A program made the position numbers and the translations under genes. From Clostridia bacterium (GTDB lineage: Bacteria; Bacillota; Clostridia; Christensenellales; Borkfalkiaceae), in NCBI GenBank assembly GCA_900769565.1, contig CAAGHC010000028.1:1-22270 (forward strand): a DNA stretch of 22,270 bases, written 5' to 3'. The notes beneath the pieces are model-generated. The model did not search any database. It was not told where the DNA came from and saw nothing but the letters and a program-made list of their open reading frames with translations. This document shows, in pieces, positions 1 through 6,153 of the stretch; within the stretch, counting starts at the first letter, position 1; every line of letters begins with the position of its first letter.

Positions 1-1
1 G

Positions 2-367
2 TTTATAGGCTTGGTAGTTACCTTGCAACACTTTACGAATTTTTTGGACGTAGATTTTGCCGAGCGTGGTAGCGCCATTTTTACACTTTTTATTCTATTT
101 CAACTGTTTAATGCTTTTAATAGTAGAGAACTTGGTAGCGAAAGTATATTTAAAAGGTTAAATAAAAACAAAATAATGGTTGTAACTTTCGTGGTCGTGT
201 TTATTTTGCATTTTATAATTGTGCAATGTTTTTCTGGAATGTTCTCGGTGTCGAGATTAAAAACCTTGTCGTGGCTTAAGACTATAGCGCTAGCATCTAG
301 CATAGTTTGGGTTTCTGAAATTGCAAAGGCTATATTTAGAAGTGTAAAATCAAGCCGTAATAAATAA
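2..367 (+). CDS. P-type cation-transporting ATPase, C-terminal fragment (5' end outside window)
   Basis: The reading frame is open from the first bases of the window, so this is the last ~121 residues of a longer protein. The visible part matches the C-terminal transmembrane domain of P-type cation pumps (Cation_ATPase_C, as in calcium-transporting ATPases). It has the recognisable stretch ERGSAIFTLFILFQLFNAFN, then a short charged loop (NSREL...), two further hydrophobic segments (about VVTFVVVFILHFIIVQCF and LKTIALASSIVWVSEIAKAI) and a basic end. In that family this region forms the last membrane helices of the ion pathway. The phosphorylation (DKTGT) and nucleotide-binding domains would lie upstream and are not visible, so the ion cannot be stated; Ca2+ is the most likely by resemblance. 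No terminator hairpin is evident before the next gene. Confidence 0.72.
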   Translation, partial: FIGLVVTLQHFTNFLDVDFAERGSAIFTLFILFQLFNAFNSRELGSESIFKRLNKNKIMVVTFVVVFILHFIIVQCFSGMFSVSRLKTLSWLKTIALASSIVWVSEIAKAIFRSVKSSRNK

Positions 368-436
368 AGTTTAGCAAAGTTAAGTTTTATTGTAAAAGTC
401 TAAATAAAAAATCTTTTGGAGCGTACACTATTATCT

Positions 437-1156
437 ATGGAAGAAATATCTGTTACCGAAAAAGAATACAATCAGTCTAATTTATTATACGTGCAAACTG
501 CAATGAGCGAGTTGTTTCGATATTCCGAGTGCTCTAAAAGGTTATACGTTTCGGACGGTCGTGCTAAACTAGTGATAACTTGTTCTAAAGACTACTTTGA
601 CCTTATACACGCAGAATTATGTGATAAGGTTTCGGAAATTATTGCAATAAAATATAAGTACGATTATTTTAAGAAAAACGTACAAATAGGCGGACTTTCA
701 AGCGTGGAAAAAGAACTTTTGCTCACTAGTTTGATTTCAGCAGATTTGGACGACGATAAAAAATACTCTTTTGACAGAATTAAGCAGTCGGTAGAAATTG
801 CCGTAGACGGAATTTACGATTTTAGGTTGCGTCCGTTAAAAAATAAGTGGCGGGACGTTGCAGGGTATATACCAACTTGTTTTTTGAGTGGGCAACTTAA
901 AGAATTCGTTTCGTATCTTATAGAAAACAAGAAAAAACGAGTATACGTGGATAACGGTAGGGTTTACGACTGGCATTATAGACTGTTGAAGAGAAGTTCG
1001 CTTCTCGATGGAGAAAAGGTTAAAATAGTTAGGGAAATACTTTTAAGTAACTGTGGAGAAGTTGAACTTTCTGGTGATATTCCAAAGGACGACGAGTACT
1101 ATTTGAAAGAATTTTTCAATGATAAAATCATTTTTTCTGGCAGATATTTTAACTAA
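437..1156 (+). CDS. ytxC: YtxC-like protein (putative sporulation-associated family)
   Basis: About 239 residues, no signal peptide or membrane segment. The second half has the layout of the YtxC family: a FRL motif (YDFRLRPLKNKWRDVAGYI), then a segment resembling the family's EFIxLLxxFV region (FLSGQLKEFVSYLIENKK), then a stretch that parallels its VHV region (KRVYVDNGRVYDWHYRLL). YtxC is an uncharacterised family found mainly in endospore formers, and in Bacillus subtilis and many Clostridia it sits directly upstream of thrS, as here. The identification rests on this synteny plus a motif-level match, so it is moderate. Start choice is uncertain. ATG at 437 has a GGAG at 418-421 but with a long ~15-base gap. 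The in-frame TTG at 416 would overlap that GGAG. The function is unknown. Confidence 0.55.
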   Translation: MEEISVTEKEYNQSNLLYVQTAMSELFRYSECSKRLYVSDGRAKLVITCSKDYFDLIHAELCDKVSEIIAIKYKYDYFKKNVQIGGLSSVEKELLLTSLISADLDDDKKYSFDRIKQSVEIAVDGIYDFRLRPLKNKWRDVAGYIPTCFLSGQLKEFVSYLIENKKKRVYVDNGRVYDWHYRLLKRSSLLDGEKVKIVREILLSNCGEVELSGDIPKDDEYYLKEFFNDKIIFSGRYFN

Positions 1157-1169
1157 AAGCAAAAAAGTC

Positions 1170-1198
1170 TTGACAAAAACCTTATTATGGTATATCAT
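1170..1198 (+). promoter_or_regulatory. Sigma-70 type promoter for the T-box/thrS/lgt transcript
   Basis: TTGACA at 1170-1175 is followed after exactly 17 bases by TATCAT at 1193-1198 (5 of 6 bases of TATAAT). Transcription would start near 1205, just before the T-box Stem I. It lies immediately after the stop of the YtxC-like gene. Confidence 0.8.
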
Positions 1199-1204
1199 AA
1201 AATA

Positions 1205-1424
1205 ACTAAATAGTTCGTAGTGGCGAAGGACAAGTAGTCTCTTTAGGTTTTTTAGAGAGTGGGCGATGGTGAGAATCCCATAAACCGACGGATAAACGAA
1301 ACCACCTGCGTCGTGGACGGGTTACGTACCCTTTACGTATTTTGAGTGGTCACGTATAGTGGCAATTAAGGTGGAAACGCGGAAATTATTTCGTCCTTTG
1401 GTGATTACCAAAGGGCTTTTTTAT
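1205..1424 (+). promoter_or_regulatory. Threonine-specific T-box riboswitch leader of thrS
   Basis: The leader shows the ordered T-box parts. The Stem I base pairs CGTAGTGG (1216-1223) with CCACCTGCG (1302-1310). A GATGGTGAGAAT arm motif lies at 1265-1276. The specifier follows GAA as ACC (1301-1303), a threonine codon. The T-box proper is AAGGTGGAAACGCG at 1368-1381, and its UGGA bulge suits a tRNA-Thr ending UCCA. The competing terminator follows at 1395-1424. In this class, uncharged tRNA pairs with the specifier and the bulge, stabilising the antiterminator and letting transcription enter thrS. The antiterminator would pair AAGG (1368-1371) with CCTT (1395-1398), which is also the 5' arm of the terminator. 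Confidence 0.93.
1395..1424 (+). terminator. T-box intrinsic terminator
   Basis: CCTTTGGT (1395-1402), loop GATT, ACCAAAGG (1407-1414), then GC and a T-rich run to about 1424. It is the OFF structure of the thrS T-box. Confidence 0.92.
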
Positions 1425-1454
1425 TATAAAACATGAACGATAGGAGAAATTATT

Positions 1455-3386
1455 ATGAAGATTACTTTGAAAGACGGTTCGGTTGTAGAATTTGATTCAG
1501 CCGTTACTGTTGGCGACGTTGCTAAAAGCATTTCGGAAGGTCTTTTCCGTAACGCCGTATGTGGTAGAGTTGACGGAGAACTCGTTGACCTTTCACACGT
1601 TGTTGAAAAAGATTGTGAACTTCAAATCGTTACCCTAAAGGATAAGGACGGTTTGCAAGTTTATCGCCATACCACTTCGCACGTTTTGGCGCAAGCGGTT
1701 AAAAATATTTTCCCGACTAGTAAGCTTGCAATCGGGCCTACTATTGAAAACGGTTTTTACTACGATATAGAATTTAAAACGCCTATTACCCAACAAGATT
1801 TGGTTAAAATAGAGGCGGAAATGAAAAACATCATTAAGGGTGATTTCCCGATAGAGCGTTTAGTTTACGGCAAGCGTGACGCAGTTAAGATGTTTAAAGA
1901 TTTTTCTGAACCGTACAAAGTAGAACTTATTAACGACCTACCTGCAGGTAGCGTTATATCTTGCTATAAACAAGGCGATTTTATCGACCTTTGTAGAGGA
2001 CCACACCTTCCGTCAACTGGTAAAATTAAAGCGTTTAAGTTGACTTCGGTTACGGGCGCTTACTGGCGTGGTGATGAAAATAATAAGATGTTAACCCGTA
2101 TTTACGGTACTGCTTTTGAAAAGAAGAGTGAACTTGAAGATTATTTAACGGCTTTAGAAGAGGCTAAAAAGCGTGACCATAATAAGCTTGGTAGAGAACT
2201 CGGTATATTCTTAACAGAAGAAGTAGTTGGTCAAGGTTTGCCTATATTAGCGCCTAAGGGTGCAAAAATCATGCAAATTCTTTCACGCTTTGTTGAAGAC
2301 GAAGAAGAAAGAAGGGGCTTTATGATTACAAAAACCCCTTACATGGCTAAAAACGACCTTTATAGAATTTCTGGGCACTGGGACCATTATAGGGATAAGA
2401 TGTTTATTATCGGTGATGAAAATTCACCCGATGCAATGGCACTTCGTCCTATGACTTGTCCTTTCCAATATCAAATTTATAAGAACGGCTTAAAGAGTTA
2501 TAGGGATTTACCTTGTCGTTACAGTGAAACGGCAACGCTCTTTAGAAAAGAGGCGAGTGGCGAAATGCACGGTCTTATTCGTGTTCGTCAATTCACCTTA
2601 TCAGACGGACATATCGTTTGTACGCCCGAGCAGGTTGAAGAAGAATTTAAGCGTTGTTTAGAATTGAGTTACTACTTCCTTGACTGTTTGGGAATGAGAG
2701 ACGACGTAACTTTCCGTTTCAGCAAGCGTGGTAAATCTAACAAGAGCAAATATATTGATAACGATAAGGCTTGGAATGAAACCGAAGCACTTATGAAGGT
2801 TATTTTGGACGATATCGGCATTGAATACGTTGAGGCTGACGACGAAGCTGCTTTCTATGGCCCTAAACTTGACGTTCAGGCTAAAAACGTTTATGGTAAA
2901 GAAGATACCATTATTACTATACAATTAGACTTTGCCGCTGCACATAGTTTTGAAATGACTTACATTGATGAAAACGGCACCAAACAATATCCTTTCGTTA
3001 TTCACAGAAGTTCAATCGGTTGTTACGAAAGAACGCTTGCTATGCTAATTGAAAAATATGCAGGTGCATTCCCGTTCTGGATTTGTCCTGTACAAGTTAA
3101 GGTAATGAGCCTTACCGATAGAACTGCGGACTACGCTAAAGAAATAGTAGACAAACTTAATCGTAGTGGCTTAAGGGCAGAAGTTGACGTTCGTAACGAA
3201 AAAATCGGATACAAGATTAGAGAGGCGCAACTTGAAAAAATTCCTTATATGTTTATTGTTGGTGATAAGGAAAAAGAAGAAGGCGTTATCTCGGTAAGAA
3301 GTAGAAAGGACGGAGATTTAGGCGTTAAGACCTTTGACGATATTCTTGCAAGTCTTAAAGAAGAAAACGACAGCAAAAGAGTGTAA
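1455..3386 (+). CDS. thrS: Threonine-tRNA ligase
   Basis: A 643-residue class II aminoacyl-tRNA synthetase that charges tRNA-Thr in the cytoplasm; the length is normal. In order: an N-terminal TGS domain (about 1-62); the editing domain with HTTSH (72-76) and DLCRGPH (C180, H184), the zinc-type motif that clears Ser-tRNA-Thr; the catalytic core with motif 2 around RYSETATLFRKEASGEMHGL (356-374) and motif 3 IHRSSIGCYERT (516-527); and a C-terminal anticodon-binding domain. Zinc-site residues C335, H386 and H517 are present. The usual MNCPGH is here MTCPFQ, so the His after CPG is replaced by Gln. The start is supported by TAGGAG at 1441-1446. It is under T-box control and followed closely by lgt. 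Confidence 0.98.
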   Translation: MKITLKDGSVVEFDSAVTVGDVAKSISEGLFRNAVCGRVDGELVDLSHVVEKDCELQIVTLKDKDGLQVYRHTTSHVLAQAVKNIFPTSKLAIGPTIENGFYYDIEFKTPITQQDLVKIEAEMKNIIKGDFPIERLVYGKRDAVKMFKDFSEPYKVELINDLPAGSVISCYKQGDFIDLCRGPHLPSTGKIKAFKLTSVTGAYWRGDENNKMLTRIYGTAFEKKSELEDYLTALEEAKKRDHNKLGRELGIFLTEEVVGQGLPILAPKGAKIMQILSRFVEDEEERRGFMITKTPYMAKNDLYRISGHWDHYRDKMFIIGDENSPDAMALRPMTCPFQYQIYKNGLKSYRDLPCRYSETATLFRKEASGEMHGLIRVRQFTLSDGHIVCTPEQVEEEFKRCLELSYYFLDCLGMRDDVTFRFSKRGKSNKSKYIDNDKAWNETEALMKVILDDIGIEYVEADDEAAFYGPKLDVQAKNVYGKEDTIITIQLDFAAAHSFEMTYIDENGTKQYPFVIHRSSIGCYERTLAMLIEKYAGAFPFWICPVQVKVMSLTDRTADYAKEIVDKLNRSGLRAEVDVRNEKIGYKIREAQLEKIPYMFIVGDKEKEEGVISVRSRKDGDLGVKTFDDILASLKEENDSKRV

Positions 3387-3404
3387 GGTTTTTAAGGAGT
3401 AAAT

Positions 3405-4226
3405 ATGTTACCAAATCCATTATTTGAAATATTTGGTCAAGGCGTGCATATGTACGGAATATGTATTGCGCTAGGGTTGGTATTGTGCTTGACTGTGTTT
3501 TATGTATACACCAAGCGCAAGGGAATGCCTGAAGACGTGCAAGATTTTGTCTTTTTCGTTGCTATTTTCGCCATTGCAATCGGCTTTTTGGTTGCGAAGT
3601 TTTATCAAGCCGTTTACGACTGGATAGAAACTAAAAAATTTGACTTTATGGGTGCTGGCATTACCGTTATGGGTGGACTTATCGGCGGTGCTGCTGCGTT
3701 CTTATTAGTGTACTTTGTTGGTGGATTGTTCGTTTTTAAGGGCAGAAAGAAGGGTTTACACGTTAAACATTTTAATACAGTATTTTTAACTGCGCCTATT
3801 TGTATTACCGTTGCACACGGCTTTGGTAGGCTTGGATGCTTAATGGCGGGCTGTTGCCACGGTGCGTATCTCGGTAAGGAATACGTTTTCGGTGGTATAT
3901 GGATGAAAGCGTCGTCCGGTTGGGGATATTACGTGCCAACACAACTTTACGAGGCGGTGTTTTTATTCATTTTAACGGCTGTGCTTACCGTGCTTTATTT
4001 TAAGAGATGTAATATAATTATGGCGATTTATTTGATTGCTTACGGGGTATGGCGAATCATTATTGAATTTTTCCGTACGGACGCACGTGGGGCTATAGTT
4101 TTAGGACTTGCACCTTCGCAATGGCAATCGTTCATATTTATTGCTGGTGGTATTGCGTTAATATTGTTTTACGTGTTCAGAAAAATTCCGCTTAAATTGC
4201 CAGAAGAAAAAGATAAAGAAGAATAA
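3405..4226 (+). CDS. lgt: Prolipoprotein diacylglyceryl transferase family protein
   Basis: A 273-residue multi-pass membrane protein with about seven hydrophobic segments. Lgt moves diacylglycerol from phosphatidylglycerol onto the lipobox cysteine of prelipoproteins, the first step of lipoprotein maturation. The N-terminus (NPLFEIFGQGVHMYGICIALG) is typical of the family, as is the C-terminal WRIIIEFFR with R217 and E221, matching the essential Arg and Glu near the end of E. coli Lgt. The signature loop is HGFGRLGCLMAGCCHG (138-153). R142 and G153 are kept, but the positions of the usual Asn and Glu of GRxGNFxNxE are both Cys (145 and 150). AAGGAG lies upstream of the ATG. It is 18 bases after thrS with no terminator between, so it should be co-transcribed. 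Confidence 0.9.
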   Translation: MLPNPLFEIFGQGVHMYGICIALGLVLCLTVFYVYTKRKGMPEDVQDFVFFVAIFAIAIGFLVAKFYQAVYDWIETKKFDFMGAGITVMGGLIGGAAAFLLVYFVGGLFVFKGRKKGLHVKHFNTVFLTAPICITVAHGFGRLGCLMAGCCHGAYLGKEYVFGGIWMKASSGWGYYVPTQLYEAVFLFILTAVLTVLYFKRCNIIMAIYLIAYGVWRIIIEFFRTDARGAIVLGLAPSQWQSFIFIAGGIALILFYVFRKIPLKLPEEKDKEE

Positions 4227-4234
4227 AATTAAAA

Positions 4235-4270
4235 CGCCCACTACCTTTATAGGTGAGTGGGCGTAATTAT
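4235..4270 (+). terminator. Terminator of the thrS-lgt operon
   Basis: CGCCCACT (4235-4242) pairs with AGTGGGCG (4256-4263), with an inner ACC/GGT pair and one bulged G, followed by TAATTATTTT. The A-rich 5' flank would let it also act on the minus strand. Confidence 0.8.
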
Positions 4271-4283
4271 TTTAAAAGTAAAA

Positions 4284-4308
4284 CAGCCGTCGCAATTTGC
4301 GACGGCTG
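4284..4308 (-). terminator. Terminator of rpsT (possibly bidirectional)
   Basis: A perfect 10-base-pair hairpin: CAGCCGTCGC, loop AATTT, GCGACGGCTG. Read on the minus strand it is followed by TTTTACTTTT, and it lies just past the rpsT stop. On the + strand it is followed by ACTTTTT, so it can back up the lgt terminator. Confidence 0.85.
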
Positions 4309-4326
4309 ACTTTTTGCCGTTATAAA

Positions 4327-4725
4327 TTATTCAGCCTTGGGTTCTTCAGTTTTCTTTGCTCTAGGTTTTCTAGTAGTAGTCTTTTTAGGAGCTTCTTCTA
4401 CAGGAGCTTCTACAACGGGAGCAACTTCTTCAACTTTAACTTCTTCAACTGCAGGTGCAGATGCAAGAGCTGCGCTAACCTTTTTAGAAAGTTTAGCCTT
4501 TTTGTTTGCAGCATTATTAGCATGGAAGATATTCTTGTTGCAAGCAGAATCAATAGCAGAGAATGCTGCTGATAAAGCTGCCTTTGCTTCTTCTAACTTG
4601 TTTTCTTTAATAAGAAGGTCAACCTTTTTCATTTCGGTTTTAACTGCCGAACGGATAGCTTTGTTTTGTTCGGTCTTTTTAGCGTTTACTAAAACTCTTT
4701 TCTTTGCAGATTTAATGTTTGGCAT
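4327..4725 (-). CDS. rpsT: Small ribosomal subunit protein bS20 with C-terminal extension
   Basis: 132 residues. Residues 1 to about 90 are a standard S20 (MPNIKSAKKRVLVNAKK at the start, and HANNAANKKAKLSKKVSAAL near the end of the core), a basic helical protein that binds 16S rRNA in the 30S subunit. S20 is usually 80-90 residues. Here about 42 more follow: first an acidic Val/Pro/Ala/Glu stretch (91-113), then a Lys/Arg/Thr-rich stretch (114-127). The gene is transcribed against its neighbours, with AAGGAG upstream of the ATG on the minus strand, its own terminator and a candidate promoter, so it is a single-gene unit. Confidence 0.95.
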   Translation of the reverse strand: MPNIKSAKKRVLVNAKKTEQNKAIRSAVKTEMKKVDLLIKENKLEEAKAALSAAFSAIDSACNKNIFHANNAANKKAKLSKKVSAALASAPAVEEVKVEEVAPVVEAPVEEAPKKTTTRKPRAKKTEEPKAE

Positions 4726-4767
4726 TTCGTATGCACTCCTTGGTTACTTAATTTAATATCGCTAATC

Positions 4768-4796
4768 ATTTTAACACAAAACAAAAGTAAATGCAA
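4768..4796 (-). promoter_or_regulatory. Candidate rpsT promoter
   Basis: On the minus strand, TTGCAT (complement of 4791-4796) is followed after 17-18 bases by TAAAAT (complement of 4768-4773), about 43 bases before the rpsT start. The -35 match is only partial. Confidence 0.4.
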
Positions 4797-4871
4797 CTAC
4801 ATTTTAACTACATTTTTACCTTTTTAGAAGATTTTTTCACTATTTGTCAAAATATTTTCATACAATCTAAT

Positions 4872-5615
4872 ATGAATAGCGGTTATATAGCGGTAATTGA
4901 TAGTGGGATAGGTGGCATAAGCGTTCTTAAAAGTTTGATAAAAGAATTACCAAATGAACATTATTTATATTTTGGCGATAATTTTAACGCGCCGTACGGA
5001 AATAAGAGCAAAAGTCAACTTCGTTTGTTAACCTTTAATAATTTGCAATATCTTAAACAATTTCCGATAAAGGCGTTGGTGGTGGCTTGTGGGACTTTAT
5101 CCACTACGCTACTAAACGATATAAGACAATTTTCAGAACTGCCAACTTTCGGTGTGTATCCACCCGTGGAAAGCGCGCTTGCACATGGCGAAAAAACTTT
5201 ACTTTTATCTACTAGGTTAACGGCAAAACAGTACGTAGAAAATCAACTGTTAACGGTGGTTGGTTTAAGAGGGCTTGCTAGCGAAATTGAATATAAAGCA
5301 TCCGATTTATCAAAGGTAGATTTTTGCAACAACATTTTGACTTGTGAAGATTATGAGCGTATAAAAAATAAGCGTTTTGATACGGTCATTTTGGGGTGTA
5401 CACACTACTTTTTTGTAAAAAATCAAATTTTTGACCACTTTCGACCCCAAAAAATTATTAGTGGTGACCACTTTACTGTAAAAATGGTAAAAAAATATCT
5501 TCAAAAAGTAAAATCGCTAGTAAAATACAAACGATTTCAGGTTGACTTTATAGGTGATAGCGCTAAATTTAATCAAGAATTTTTTATAAAAAGTGGTCAA
5601 TATGGTCAAAAATAG
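4872..5615 (+). CDS. murI: Glutamate racemase (MurI-like)
   Basis: About 247 residues from ATG 4872. It shows the aspartate/glutamate racemase plan: IDSGIGG with catalytic-region D10 and S11, PYG (41-43), the first catalytic Cys in VACGTLS (C73), and the second in LGCTHY (C176, H178). MurI interconverts L- and D-glutamate, supplying D-Glu for the MurD step encoded downstream in the dcw cluster. The first Cys motif is usually ACNTAS; Asn is Gly here. An open frame extends back to 4791, but the extra 27 residues do not match the family and overlap the rpsT promoter region, so I start at 4872, although no Shine-Dalgarno precedes it. No terminator separates it from mraZ. Confidence 0.82.
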   Translation: MNSGYIAVIDSGIGGISVLKSLIKELPNEHYLYFGDNFNAPYGNKSKSQLRLLTFNNLQYLKQFPIKALVVACGTLSTTLLNDIRQFSELPTFGVYPPVESALAHGEKTLLLSTRLTAKQYVENQLLTVVGLRGLASEIEYKASDLSKVDFCNNILTCEDYERIKNKRFDTVILGCTHYFFVKNQIFDHFRPQKIISGDHFTVKMVKKYLQKVKSLVKYKRFQVDFIGDSAKFNQEFFIKSGQYGQK

Positions 5616-5682
5616 CATAAAAAAATTCAAAAAATGATAAAAAATTTCAAAAAAAGGGTTGACAGTGGTCAAAATGTGTGGT
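5592..5682 (+). promoter_or_regulatory. AGTGGTCAA boxes around the dcw promoter (candidate MraZ operators)
   Basis: AGTGGTCAA occurs at 5592-5600 and again at 5664-5672, the latter inside the promoter between -35 and -10. TGGTCAAA also occurs at 5603-5610, and another GTGGT touches the -10 at 5678-5682. MraZ proteins are known to bind short TGG-containing direct repeats upstream of their own gene (AAAGTGG-type in Mycoplasma, TGGG-type in E. coli). Assignment to MraZ is inference. Confidence 0.45.
5608..5655 (+). promoter_or_regulatory. Phased A-tracts (predicted curved DNA / UP-like element)
   Basis: Five runs of 5-7 adenines begin at 5608, 5619, 5629, 5639 and 5649, that is 10-11 bases apart, ending three bases before the -35 box. 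A-tracts in phase with the helix repeat bend DNA and can raise promoter strength. Confidence 0.7.
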
Positions 5683-5687
5683 AGAAT
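5659..5687 (+). promoter_or_regulatory. Promoter of the mraZ/dcw operon
   Basis: A perfect TTGACA (5659-5664), a 17-base spacer and TAGAAT (5682-5687, 5 of 6 bases). The predicted start is near 5694. The ribosome site AAGGAG is at 5702-5707. Confidence 0.9.
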
Positions 5688-5721
5688 ATCGGTATCAATA
5701 CAAGGAGAGTAGTGTTTTTTC

Positions 5722-6153
5722 ATGTCCGGTAAAAATTACGCACATCAATTAGATGCAAAAAACAGAATGAGAATACCGGCAAAACTGCGCGAAGAACTCG
5801 GTGCGAATTATTCGATTACCGTGGGCACGGGCGGTTGTCTTTACGTTTATACGGAAGAACAAATGAAAGAAGTAAAACAAACTCTCACAAACATTAATTC
5901 GTTCAGAGAAAAACAACTTAAGGCCGCACGTTTTATATTGTATAATACGTGGGAGGCTGAAGAGGACAAGCAGGGCAGAATCCTTATTCCCGAAAATTTA
6001 AGGAAATACGCTAAAATTGAGAAGAACGTAATAGTATTCAAAGGACCTAACTGTGTTGAGATTTGGAGTGAAGAAGTTTGGAACGAATACTTTAACGACG
6101 TTAACTTTGACGAACTTGCCGATGCGCTTGACGCATTAAATGCAAATGTGTGA
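5722..6153 (+). CDS. mraZ: Transcriptional regulator MraZ
   Basis: 143 residues, the normal length. It carries two SpoVT/AbrB-like DNA-binding halves, each with the MraZ core motif: LDAKNRMRIPAKLREELG (10-27) and EDKQGRILIPENLRKY in the second half. MraZ forms ring-shaped oligomers and binds repeats upstream of its own operon to control dcw expression. It is the first gene after the promoter, and repeated AGTGGTCAA boxes lie in that promoter. AAGGAG is 14 bases before the ATG, longer than usual, but a stop in the same frame at 5710 leaves no other start. Its end overlaps the start of rsmH by 8 bases, suggesting translational coupling. Confidence 0.97.
   Translation: MSGKNYAHQLDAKNRMRIPAKLREELGANYSITVGTGGCLYVYTEEQMKEVKQTLTNINSFREKQLKAARFILYNTWEAEEDKQGRILIPENLRKYAKIEKNVIVFKGPNCVEIWSEEVWNEYFNDVNFDELADALDALNANV

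Noticed and set aside
4337..4756. Long + strand open frame (139 codons) opposite rpsT
   Set aside because: It is the antisense of a clear S20 gene; the composition (Ser/Ala/Phe-rich) mirrors the Lys/Glu-rich S20 and there is no ribosome site.
4791..4871. 27-codon upstream extension of the racemase gene
   Set aside because: It does not match the family N-terminus and overlaps the rpsT promoter region; the enzyme starts naturally at the 4872 ATG.
4846..4873. Promoter-like TTGTCA...TAATAT in front of the racemase gene
   Set aside because: The -10 would overlap the start codon and place the transcript start inside the gene; TACAAT at 4861-4866 could give a leaderless start but has no good -35.
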